Part shown: positions 1 to 9,001 of the stretch, one piece after another
How the letters are laid out: each line of letters starts with the position of its first letter
How positions within the stretch are numbered: the first letter of the stretch is position 1
Origin: Linyphia triangularis
Lineage: Eukaryota; Arthropoda; Arachnida; Araneae; Linyphiidae
Length of the DNA: 64,000 nt
Direction of reading: 5' to 3'
NCBI GenBank assembly: GCA_963978545.1
Contig: OZ021730.1
Coordinates: forward strand, 6,269,796-6,333,795
Program-made: the position numbers and the translations under genes
Notes under the pieces: model-generated
The model's database searches: none
Seen by the model: the letters and a program-made list of their open reading frames with translations, nothing else
What the model was told of the DNA's origin: nothing

Positions 1-1
1 T

Positions 2-775
2 GACACAGAGATTGACGATCTGAAAGACGCACTTTTAGTAAATTCATTTCCAGTAGAAAGTGTTAGCCAGCTCACTAGAAGGCGAGATGGTAATGTAACT
101 AAGCTGCCTCTCTTCCTTGTTACACTCTCTCGAACAGACAAGGGTAGAGATATTCATAACCTCAAATGTATTATGAATCTCAAAATCACAGTAGAATCTT
201 ATAAAGGTAGAGGAGGGGTGACCATGTGTCACAATTGTCAACTGTACTTTCACAGTCAGATCGGCTGCAGAAAGCCTTCTAGATGCGTCAAATGCGCAGG
301 GAACCACCACACTAAACAATGCACACATGTAGGAGATCCAAAATGTGCAAATTGCGGCGATAAACACACTGCAAACTGGATTGGGTGTCCCATGAGGCCA
401 TCAGAGCCTGCCAATAGAGGCAATCCTAGACCCTCCAACAACACTCAGACGATACCACAAGTAAACAACACACAGGGAAGGGTGTATACAAATTCCACTA
501 TTACTGACACCACTAATGCTTGGCATAAACCCCCAAACATTACTAATGTAATTAGACAAGACAGTTCGTCTTTTCAAACTGTAAACCAAGAGCTTCACAT
601 TCCCCAAATTGACAAACTGGAGGAAAATAACACAAAAAATGAAGCTAAGATCCTTCACGAGGAACTATCTGGCCTGGTCAAATGGATCAAAGAGTCCGGA
701 TTAATAGATTTACTTAGGGAGTTCAAAAACTCACAACCAAATAAGCCTACCTTTAACAATAATCATGTCCAGTAG
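2..775 (+). CDS. LINE ORF1: PRE_C2HC region plus zinc knuckles, 5' partial
   Basis: The frame is open from base 2, so the protein starts upstream of the window; the Met at 173 is internal. The segment LPLFLVTLSRTDKG to about YKGRGGVTMCHNC matches the PRE_C2HC region that precedes zinc knuckles in Jockey-type ORF1 proteins. Two knuckles follow: CHNCQLYFHSQIGC, then CVKCAGNHHTKQC. A third cysteine cluster, CANCGDKHTANWIGC, follows these. The rest is Asn/Thr-rich and ends in a short amphipathic segment. These proteins bind the LINE RNA. The end overlaps the next ORF by 11 bases, as in the second copy at 60057-60064, so the overlap is an ancestral feature. Confidence 0.85.
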   Translation, partial: DTEIDDLKDALLVNSFPVESVSQLTRRRDGNVTKLPLFLVTLSRTDKGRDIHNLKCIMNLKITVESYKGRGGVTMCHNCQLYFHSQIGCRKPSRCVKCAGNHHTKQCTHVGDPKCANCGDKHTANWIGCPMRPSEPANRGNPRPSNNTQTIPQVNNTQGRVYTNSTITDTTNAWHKPPNITNVIRQDSSSFQTVNQELHIPQIDKLEENNTKNEAKILHEELSGLVKWIKESGLIDLLREFKNSQPNKPTFNNNHVQ

Positions 776-1211
776 AACACAAAGCTTTGCTCCAATTTCC
801 ATAGCGGTCTGGAACGCTAACAATCTTATTGGCAAGATTGAAGAACTAAAAGATTTCTTATTCTCTCATAACATAGATATTTGTCTGGTTACAGAGACGC
901 ATGCTAAACCATGCAACTCTCTGAAAATTCCAAACTATAATACTTTCCGTACAGACAGACTGCACCACCGGGGCGGCGGTAGTGCAGTGTTTGCTAAAAC
1001 CTCTCTTTCCACCTCTCTCTTTCGCTCGAATAATGCAGATAACATCGAGGAGACAAATGTCATTCTTGAGGTTAGAGGGAAAATTAACCACTTTTCTGCA
1101 ATCTATAATCCACCTCGCAACACCCTTTTCAAGGAGCTGCTCGATTTCCTTATCCCTAAAAATGTTCCAACCATTGCTTGTGGCGATTTTAACGCTAAGA
1201 GCAAGAACTGA
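765..1211 (+). pseudogene. LINE ORF2 N-terminus: AP-type endonuclease, nonsense-truncated
   Basis: The ATG overlaps the end of ORF1. The product shows the apurinic-type endonuclease motifs of LINEs: WNANNL near the start, ETHAK about residue 44, and GDFNAK at the end. The frame stops at TGA (1209-1211), where the sister copy encodes Trp in NWGC. Homologous coding sequence continues to the hAT insertion at 1762 with a further TAG, so the catalytic domain is cut before its C-terminal SDH motif, which is still readable near 1400 (DLSSDHLP). The enzyme would nick target DNA to prime reverse transcription. Confidence 0.8.
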
Positions 1212-2599
1212 GGCTGCAGAGCTATAGTAATAGGAATGGGCAAATTCTCAACAAAATCATAGGTGTCAACAATGTTAGAGTTCTGGCTCCCAACAGACCT
1301 ACACACTACTCTGTTATGGGATACCTTCCAGATATACTAGACATCATAGTTACAAACACAGATCTGGTCTCTAGTCCTGAAGTTATCAACGATCTTTCAT
1401 CAGATCACTTACCAGTAATTGCTAGAGTCGCCAAACATCCCAACCCAGATCCTGGTACAATCTCAAAAACAGACTAGAATCTATATTATAACACTTTAGC
1501 TACTAAAACTTTTACACAAACGGAACTCAATACCACTTCTAACATAGACACTGCTATTTTGGAACTCAATCAAAACCTCCACACTGCTCACAAAGATGCA
1601 ACTACAGAAAAGCCTTTCATTAATAATTATATGAGCCTCCCCACTGAAATTAGAGATCTCATTAAGCATAGAAACAGGCTGCGTAAGAAATGGCAGAGGA
1701 ACTTAGACCCAGTTCTCAAAAGGGAAATAAATGCCCTCAAAAAATGTATCAGTGTCTACACTACGGATGGAACGGATATCCGGCAAATATCCGATATCCG
1801 GCATATCCGGCTGATTTTTCAATATCCGAAACCCCGTCGGATATCCGATTTGAAATACCGGACATCCGATAATATCATTCGGATATCCGGCCACCAGGTA
1901 TCCACAAGAAATAATTTTTTGCAAAAAATAGTGATCTTTTGCGGACAAAGGGGACACCGCATCCTATACTTTTTTTTCTTGGACATAAATTGCAGTCAAG
2001 TTAGAAAACAAAAAAGTTCCTTCTTGAGAACTATGCTTTGGCATATCCCTAACTTCAGAGATGAGGTAGGGCGCCGAGTTGATAAACATAAACCATTCCT
2101 CCAATCTTTTTCCATACACATCCTTCATACGTGTTTTGCAATATGTTCTTTTCATTCCAAGTTTATGATCTGATTAATTCCAGATGTTATATTTGAATGC
2201 TTCTCCATAAAACACGAACCGAAATTCTAATAAATAGTACTTTTTTTCCATAACATAAGCTACTTGTTAAGAGTTTTAGTTTTATACTCACTATCTCCTT
2301 TTTCTCTGACATTTGCTAGCGAGTAAAAAGCAATAAATAGCCAATGCTCACTCCTCAATGCTTTTTTTTCTCTATCGACGATAATACCCTACCCCTTTTT
2401 ATGCTGTGAATGGTATGGTCTAATTTCTGATTTTTCATTGGCAGAAGTTGAAAGCTGGTATATTTTTTCTGACGTAAAATGAAGTATTGTAATTTTTAGG
2501 TCTTTAACGCAGCGCCACAATGTGGAATTATATTTAGCTCTCTAGAATGTCTTGAATCATAGTTTTCTCCAATTACAATCCAATTTATAATTTTTAATA

Positions 2600-2917
2600 A
2601 TGGCTCATTTAAAATCACCCATTTGGAAGTATTTTAAAATTAATGGAAATGACGAAAGCACAGCCCTATGTGTTACTTGCTCCACAGAATCGTTTAAAAA
2701 ATATATTGTACGCGGTAAAAGCCCAAAATCCTTTTCCACAAAACCCTTATGGAACCATTTAATGAGTGTGCATAAGGAAATTCACCGAAGCTTAAAAGAC
2801 TCACTAAATGAATCAAATATTGATGAACAAGAAAAAAAAAATTCATCAAAACAAGAAATGCACGCAGACAACATTGGATTCGACATTATTTGTACCAATA
2901 TTGTGGAGTTTAGATGA
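2600..2917 (+). pseudogene. BED zinc-finger remnant of hAT transposase
   Basis: The 105-residue ORF starts MAHLKSPIWKYF and carries a BED finger: conserved W9, then F12, the pair C24-x2-C27, STKPLWNHL, and H53-x4-H58. This is the DNA-binding N-terminus of a hAT transposase. No RNase H-like catalytic core or dimerisation region follows inside the element. Translation runs out at 2917 in low-complexity sequence. Confidence 0.8.
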
Positions 2918-3183
2918 TCCTAAAGCAAAAGCCTTAACCGCAAAAATATGTAAGTACTAATTTTGTTTGTTTATATTAAATATATATTTTAAATATGGTA
3001 TAACATAATGTTAAACACAATTCTGAAATATTTTCATCACATTGCAGAATGTTTGGTACAATTTTAAGTAACACACAAAACAAAATTGTGATGAAGTTTC
3101 AAAATTGTTCAGCAAGTGTAGGTATTGGCATCACTAAAACATCGTTTCATCAACTAAAGTTTAAATAAAAAAAATTAACTCAG

Positions 3184-3440
3184 TGGCGTGACAGCCCGTG
3201 TGGACCAAGGCCTGCTGGGCCCAGCTCAGCTTTCTCGACTGTGGCATTTGTGTGTCACATGGCAGATGTTCCGGTCAGATGGTCATTCTGACGCCGAACC
3301 CCAGTGTTTAGTTCCCAAGCATGCATGGTCCTCCTCAGTTTATTTCTTTCAGGTATAAACAGCTAAGTCAACCTTGCCCAGTCCGCGAATCAAACCATGG
3401 ATCTGTGGCATGCAGTGCGGTGCGCTAACCACTAATTATA
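3184..3440 (-). mobile_element. Second tRNA-derived SINE family
   Basis: On the minus strand the head reads AGTGGTTAGCGCACC (A-box-like), followed about 30 bases later by GGTTTGATTC (B-box-like). The body is GC-rich compared with the surrounding hAT sequence and differs from the more common SINE in this window. It is nested in the hAT element at 1762-3633. Clear target duplications were not found, so the edges are approximate. Confidence 0.6.
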
Positions 3441-3639
3441 ATTTACTTGATACTTCATATCATGACCATTTTTTTCGTATAGCATATCGTATAACTATCG
3501 TTTTTAGTATATAGACCGAATATCCGGCCGGATATCCGGTGAAATTCGTTTCGGATATCCGTATCCGGTAGACATGGTACCCCGGATATCCGAAATCCGG
3601 TATCCGGCAAAACTCACATCCGTTCCATCCCTAGTCTAC

Positions 3640-4172
3640 ACCAAAGCAAATAGGGAGTCCAGGTGGCAGGAAAAGCTGGCCACGCTGGAATTTGAAGACA
3701 ACTCCATTTGGAGGATGACTAGAGCCCTCAAAAGGGAAAAAGCAATCCAGACCCCACTCCAAAGTATCAATGGCCTTGTTTTCACTGAATCAGACAAAGC
3801 TGAAACCTTCGCTAATTCTTTGGAACAGCAGTTCCAGAACAACACCTCCCCCAATGACCAAGGTTTTGAAAGTCATGTCATTAACACAATCAATATTTGG
3901 AGGCAATGGCCCTTCCTCAATTCAATCCAACAAACTAATATTCAGGAAATCACTGATACTATTGGGAAATTAAAAATTAGGAAGTCCCCTGGAATCGACA
4001 AAATTTCCAATCGTATGATTAAAGGCATCCCATCCAACTGTGTCCAGATTTTGACAAACATATACAATGCTAGTCTCAAATTCAGCTACTTTCCTCCCAT
4101 TTGGAAAGAGGCTCTCATTGTCCTGATACACAAACCTGGCAAAGATCCAGTTGATCCTACAAGTCACAGACC
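3640..4172 (+). pseudogene. LINE ORF2: linker and RT N-terminal part
   Basis: Coding sequence resumes after the hAT insertion with KANRESRWQEKL and continues to the RT fingers (KSPGIDKISNRM; PPIWKEALIVLIHKPGKDP). It stops being LINE-like at 4173, within the conserved HRPIS motif, where the 302 bp insertion begins. The sister copy on the minus strand (58720-59200) is alignable throughout. Confidence 0.8.
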
Positions 4173-4474
4173 TGTGGCGCCTACCACAGCCCACCAGAAA
4201 CCATACTCTGACGTCATGCCAAGAACTCTATTCCATCTAATGATGAAGAGAAGGACCTGGCAACAAAAGTTAATGTTGACTTGAAGAGCTCAGATTTTAA
4301 ACAGTTGATGTTCACGCTAAATGCAATGTTATGTTTGTCCAATTGTAACGCAACCTACTTCATTTAAATTTAATTGTTTTAATCCTATTCTTAAGTAAAT
4401 AAATAGTAACTGTTATGTACGAGAGCACAGAGAGTGTTATTTACCATAGATATAACACGCACACGTGCTTCACT
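4173..4474. mobile_element. 302 bp insertion, candidate solo LTR
   Basis: The LINE RT frame is interrupted between two copies of ACAGACC (4166-4172 and 4475-4481), and the RT motif continues directly on the far side. The insert starts TGTGG, contains AATAAA near 4398, and ends TTCACT. An LTR-like start and a polyadenylation signal suggest a solo LTR. The 7 bp repeat and the non-CA end do not fit neatly, so another non-autonomous element is possible. Confidence 0.5.
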
Positions 4475-5661
4475 ACAGACCCATCAGCCTGCTGCCCTGT
4501 TTAGGGAAAATCTATGAGAGATTAATATCCAACAGACTTTTTCCCCTCTTAATTCACATCCCAGATGAACAATTCGGATTTATGCATAATCGATCGACTA
4601 CTGGCCAGCTTGTCAGAATCTTAGAATTTATTGGATCTGCTAGACACAGAAATGAGAGCTCAGCAATGCTTATGCTCGACGTCGCAAAAGCGTTCGATCG
4701 AGTGTATCATTGGGGGCTGCTCTATAAACTTATCACTTTGAAGTTTCCACATGATATTATTCACCTTATTTCTAGCTACCTGGAAAACAGACTGTTCAGG
4801 GTCAGGGTGGGTAAAGCTATTTCAAATCACAGAGTTATTAGGGCCGGTGTACCCCAGGGGAGTATCCTGGGCCCAACACTCTACAATCTTTATACATCAG
4901 ATTTCCCTACTTTTCATGACGATAGACATTGCCTCACTGCATTTTATGCAGACGATACTGCAATTGTCACAACTTCTATCAGACCTCAGCAGACCTTGAA
5001 TAATCTCCAAAACAAAACTGTTCACATTGAGGAATGGTGTGCCAGATGGAAAGTTTCCATCAATGCTAACAAATCCCAAATTCTCTGCATTAAGGCTAAA
5101 AATAAGCTTAAAGGTCTTAATAACTCAGTCACCCTTTTCGGAGAAACTATCCCCATCGTCCAAAGTGCTAAATACCTTGGTGTCACTATCAATAACACTC
5201 TCACTTGGTCTGACCATGTCAAGAAAGTAAACAACAAATCCTGTGCTGTTTTAAACAGACTTTGGCCTATTCTAGGAAAAAATTCTTCGCTTTCCCTCTA
5301 TTACAAGAGGAGTATATACTTGAGTACCATCAGACCAATTCTCACTTACGCTGCACCTGCATGGAACACACACAATGCTAGAGATGCAGTTAAGCTGCAG
5401 AAAATACAAAACAAAGTTCTGAGAGGTATTGTAGACGCCTCTAGATTTGTTAGGAACGACCTTATCCACAGGGATTTAAGAGTACCAACAGTGGCTGAAC
5501 ACTTAGCTAGTTTAAATATTACTTTCTTTAGGAAGGCTCTTAAAGCTGACCCTGTAATTAGCAACTGTTTCGACTTTGTGATAGTAAAGGAAGATGCAGA
5601 GTACCGCCCGTACGCTGCATTCTGCTTGTCAGATGCCACTCTAGCCAAAAAATTCAATTAA
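4475..5661 (+). pseudogene. LINE ORF2: reverse transcriptase core and C-terminus
   Basis: A 390-residue open stretch covers the RT palm and thumb. Visible motifs are RPISLLPCLGKIYERL, MLDVAKAFDRV (motif A with catalytic Asp), GVPQGSILGPTLYNL (motif B) and AFYADDTAI (the YADD active site). The frame ends at 5661 with no RNase H domain, as is usual for Jockey. This domain looks intact, although ORF2 as a whole is broken upstream. Confidence 0.9.
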
Positions 5662-6040
5662 TTAGTTAGACTTTTCTAATTTGCTCTTGTACATAGTTAT
5701 TCCCCAGTTACCTGGAGTTTAAAATATTTAACCTGCGCTGCGTATTTTATTGCCCTTTTTACTTATACAGCTTGTTTTCATAGCTTTTGACTCATTTTAC
5801 TGTACATAGTTTTTCCCCAGTTTCGGAAGAAAAAAAAAAGAAGAAAAAAATATTTAACCGCTTCTTATTAAGTGCATTTTTTGTATTGTATGTTTGTTTT
5901 TGTCCCGTCCGTCCTCTTTTTTATTTAATTGTTTAATGTGCCATTCATATTTACCCCACTGAATTACCGCCCTTCGGGCTCCATTTCGATAGGTGGAACA
6001 GTGCCTCCGGGCTGGCTCCACCATAAAACCATTATTATAG
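5662..6040 (+). other. LINE 3' UTR
   Basis: The sequence is AT-rich with one GC-rich hairpin-capable stretch near 5970-6025 (CCGCCCTTCGGGC, then GCCTCCGGGCTGGC). The element ends with ATTATTATAGTATAG just before 6050. The edge is judged from the loss of GC-rich LINE sequence and is approximate. Confidence 0.55.
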
Positions 6041-6763
6041 TATAGTAGCGCATGTTTTCAATTGCTTTTTGATGATGGCTTGAGGTCAAGGTCAGTTCAA
6101 GTTTCAGACTTAAGGAGTTCGACCACAGCATATTTCGATTATTGGTTTTGTTTCCTCATATTGCCTAAAACACAAGTTCACAAAGTTAATGACTATTTAA
6201 AAGGAGCAATATCTTCAAAACAGAATCACTAACAAGAATTGGAAAACTTTGTTGGGCAGATAACCAGGACTGTTTCATTACTTCAATTAACATTCACTTT
6301 TAGTAATGCATTTGCGGATAAGTCGATAACTTCTTTATCAGCTTCGATAATATGCAGGTAGTAAAATTTATCAGAAAGGGATGCACAATCCAGTTTTTTC
6401 TTGGCACTTAATTCTGTAAATCGTAACAAAAATTTTATTTCAAAGCATTAAAATATTTTGAAATCGCAGTAATTATAGCATCAAAAACTTTTACACCATT
6501 TATTCATTTATAAACGTTTAAAATTGGTGAACTTCCCTAATCTTTTGTTTTGGACTTGTTTTTTCATAAAAATTTTCTTCTTCTTCCCTATAGCCTCTAA
6601 ATTTGTCATGCATTGCAATGTATATCTGTACAACCATTGGCTTTTAAGTATAAATTTAATTCATTAAGTTTTTCAGATATATCTGCTAATTACGTGACCT
6701 TCAAACCTCTATTGCAGATCTCGCAAAGATTTTTCTAATGTCGTTTCTACCACCCTAAAACAT
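6041..6763. other. AT-rich non-coding stretch
   Basis: No convincing ORF or repeat family was recognised here. Confidence 0.5.
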
Positions 6764-6814
6764 TAGCGTAGTATGGCCCACGTGTTGCCCTTGGCCGTTA
6801 AACTCCTACCAACA
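6764..6814 (+). mobile_element. 51 bp I-clade LINE 3' end insertion
   Basis: This very short insertion matches the last part of the LINE at 38130-39562: GTATGGCCCA, GTGTTGCCCTT, then GTTAAACTCCTACCAAC. It is flanked by a perfect 12 bp duplication ACCCTAAAACAT (6752-6763 and 6815-6826). It is therefore an extreme 5' truncation made by target-primed reverse transcription. Confidence 0.85.
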
Positions 6815-6920
6815 ACCCTAAAACATCATGACTTTTTCAAAGTTCCGCAAGTCTTCTAATTGTACCAGTACTCTCTCGCCGGAACAAGACGAGCCAGTGC
6901 GAGTGGGAGAGTGTACTTGG

Positions 6921-7058
6921 TTGGTTGGCATCATCTGGCGCCGTCAGCAACACGAGGGCTATAATGCGCAGAAACATTCGTCATTAGACAAGACAACATA
7001 CATTTACAAACACCCATGCCTAACACAGGACTCGAACCCGCAACCTCGCGGTCTAGAA
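6921..7058 (-). mobile_element. tRNA-derived SINE, 5'-truncated
   Basis: The minus strand carries the B-box region (GGTTCGAGTCC-type), the body and the tail of the common SINE, but the A-box end is missing. Flanks are GAGAGTGTACTTGG (6907-6920) and GAGAGTGTACCTGG (7059-7072), a 14 bp duplication with one mismatch. Confidence 0.85.
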
Positions 7059-7659
7059 GAGAGTGTACCTGGTGCCCATGGCTTCTTCTACCCTGCGTAC
7101 CATAATCATTTTCCCTCTTGACAGCGCTTCTTCCATATTCAGAATTAAGGAATTGTGATTTCCTTCTTCTTTTTTTTCCCCCTTCTAAACCAACGATACA
7201 TATACCAGTATCCTTTCATATCTCAAAAAAATTGACTGATGACTTTAGAGGGGGCGGTGGACCAACTTTCTATAGGGACCCAGACTCTTCTCACAGACAT
7301 GGACCTACATACCCATTTGGGCATATTATGCATTTTGGCCACCTTAAACAAGTTCCCAAAATATTAGTACCAAAAAAAAAAAAAAAATAGTACTTGGAAT
7401 AGTATTAAAAAAATAGTACTTAGAGGAACCATCGAAGGGAAGAACAGAAGAAGTTTCCTATACTGGACAGTTGCAGACAATCATATGAATCTTTTTAAAT
7501 GTGTTAGGTTTTAGTTTATCGATATTTTGTACTTTGCGTTTGATGCGAGAACATTTATTCTATATCTACATCAGCTATGGATAGGGAAATTTCCGAAATC
7601 AAGAGTTTAAATTTCTGTTTGATGGCTATATCCATCGTCAAAATAGAAAGCTTGAGAAG

Positions 7660-8190
7660 TTATTAATTGAATCAATGATTGGAATGATTTTCCAGCAAAT
7701 GTTGTAAATTCAGTGAGCGTAAAGAGTTTTATAAAACAGTTAGATATGCAATGGGGGATCATCAATGGGCAATAATTGTATTTCACTGGTTAGGTAAGTA
7801 TATTATATTTTGTGCTTTGTATATATTTCATTTAGGTTATTTAATTACTATATTTGGTTACTTATGTTCGCGTACTGTCGGATTTTATAAAATTTGTCAG
7901 CTTGCATTTTGTATTACATTTTTTCAGTATGATTGTCAAACGCTGTGTCAACTTTGTATATTGTATTGTATTATTATATATAATTCTGTAACTATTGTAT
8001 ATTTTGTATGCATGATCCTGTAACTATTGTATGTTGTATGTATGATCCTGTAACTATAGTATGCAAATTCTATTTCTATATATGAGTACTTATATATATA
8101 CACATATATTTACTCGACCAACCCTGTTGGGTCTTGAGCCTAAAGCGTATTGTAAGCTTTCCGCTGTGCGCGTCGGGGTTTAAGAGGTAA
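7660..8190 (+). mobile_element. CR1 LINE 3' fragment
   Basis: The sequence is the plus-strand equivalent of 29130-29570 in the minus-strand CR1. It shares the end of the RT coding region (AATGATTGGAATGATT, then GTAAAGAGTTTT), the following UTR with repeated GATCCTGTAACTATTGTAT words, and the terminal segment TTTACTCGACCAACCCTGTT. The 5' edge is diffuse and the final TTTGTA-type tail of the other copies is missing. Confidence 0.75.
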
Positions 8191-8528
8191 GTGATGTACT
8201 TTTTAAAGATAAAATAAATAAATATTGACTTTTTTTTTTTTCTCTATTTTATATTATGGACAGAATTATTTGATAAAATGATTGGTTTGGAACATCCGAC
8301 TGTCTATTTCTGCCACTTTTGAAGTGCTCAAGAGCCATATACGTCTCGTAATTTTGAGCATCTAGAAAAAAAGAAATGATTGTTAAATTTTTTGTATATT
8401 TCAACTAAATTTTCAAATCTTGCCAAATAGTATAATATGATTACAAAAATTGTGCTTCATTAAAGTATTATCATCACTTCGACTTGTTAAAAATAGAAAT
8501 ATTACAAAAAATGGTTTTTACGTATTAA

Positions 8529-8696
8529 CGCCACCGCAGCTACAGTGACGGTTTTTATGTGCCGCCAATCTACACCCAAAATTTTTGCGACAAATCATAA
8601 AATAAAACACTTTATTACACTGCGTGCGAGTGCCAACAACAAGATTGCTCTTTATTGGCAGCACTAAAAACCGCCAAATCTGTAGCTGCGGTGGCG
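8529..8696. mobile_element. MITE with TTAA flanks
   Basis: A ~170 bp element has inverted ends CGCCACCGCAGCTACAG, each bordered by TTAA (8525-8528 and 8697-8700). The symmetry extends further inward (GACGGTTTTT against AAAAACCG, TGCCGCCAAT against ATTGGCAGCA). TTAA flanks suggest piggyBac or Kolobok ancestry. The symmetry also runs outward through GTATTAA, so the exact edge is uncertain. Confidence 0.7.
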
Positions 8697-8800
8697 TTAA
8701 TACTTGAGTACCCAAAAATTAAAGAAAACTATTTAAATAATATGACTAAATTTTCACTATAGAAAGCATAATTTATCTACTTCACTCATAAAAGAAGTAA

Positions 8801-8993
8801 AAAGCACCCAGTGGTAGCCCAACGGTTTAAATTTTAACTTTTTTTTTCTTTTCGGTTTAACATTTCTTGCTTATTATTATATCCTTTAATGAGTCATCAC
8901 AACAGATGATTGCCGATGTGTAAGCATCGGTCATACAATTGCCGCCAAATTTTAACGGTCAAATCACCAGGCTGGGCTGCCACCAAGAGCGCC
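8801..8993. mobile_element. MITE family A, copy 1
   Basis: The left end AAAGCACCCAGTGGTAGCCC is matched by an inverted right end near GGGCTGCCACCAAGAGCGCC. Flanks are AGAAGTAA and AGAAGTTA, 7 of 8 matching. A related copy lies at 14970-15157. It has a T-rich interior and no ORF. Confidence 0.6.
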
Positions 8994-9001
8994 AGAAGTT
9001 A

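Larger units (their letters stand above)
1762..3633. mobile_element. hAT element with GGATATCC-rich ends, inserted in LINE
   Basis: The inverted ends read TACGGATGGAACGGAT on the left and, reverse-complemented, TAGGGATGGAACGGAT on the right. An identical 8 bp duplication GTCTACAC flanks it (1754-1761 and 3634-3641), and the LINE reading frame resumes directly after it. Subterminal DNA at both ends is crowded with ATATCCGG-like words. An 8 bp duplication plus a BED-finger ORF inside are the hAT hallmarks. The catalytic domain is absent, so this is an internally deleted copy. Confidence 0.9.
1..6040 (+). mobile_element. Jockey-type LINE, copy 1, 5' end outside window
   Basis: A non-LTR retrotransposon runs from the window edge to about 6040, where the 3' UTR ends in an ATTATTATAG-like tail. 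Parts in order are ORF1 (2-775), endonuclease (765 onward), a linker and reverse transcriptase (3640-5661), then a ~380 bp 3' UTR. Two insertions split it: a hAT element (1762-3633) and a 302 bp insertion (4173-4474). Point nonsense changes at 1209-1211 and near 1476 (both at positions where the second copy at 58448-60860 has Trp) show the element is dead. Clade assignment rests on the zinc-knuckle ORF1 plus the EN/RT layout and is my recognition, not a search. Confidence 0.88.
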
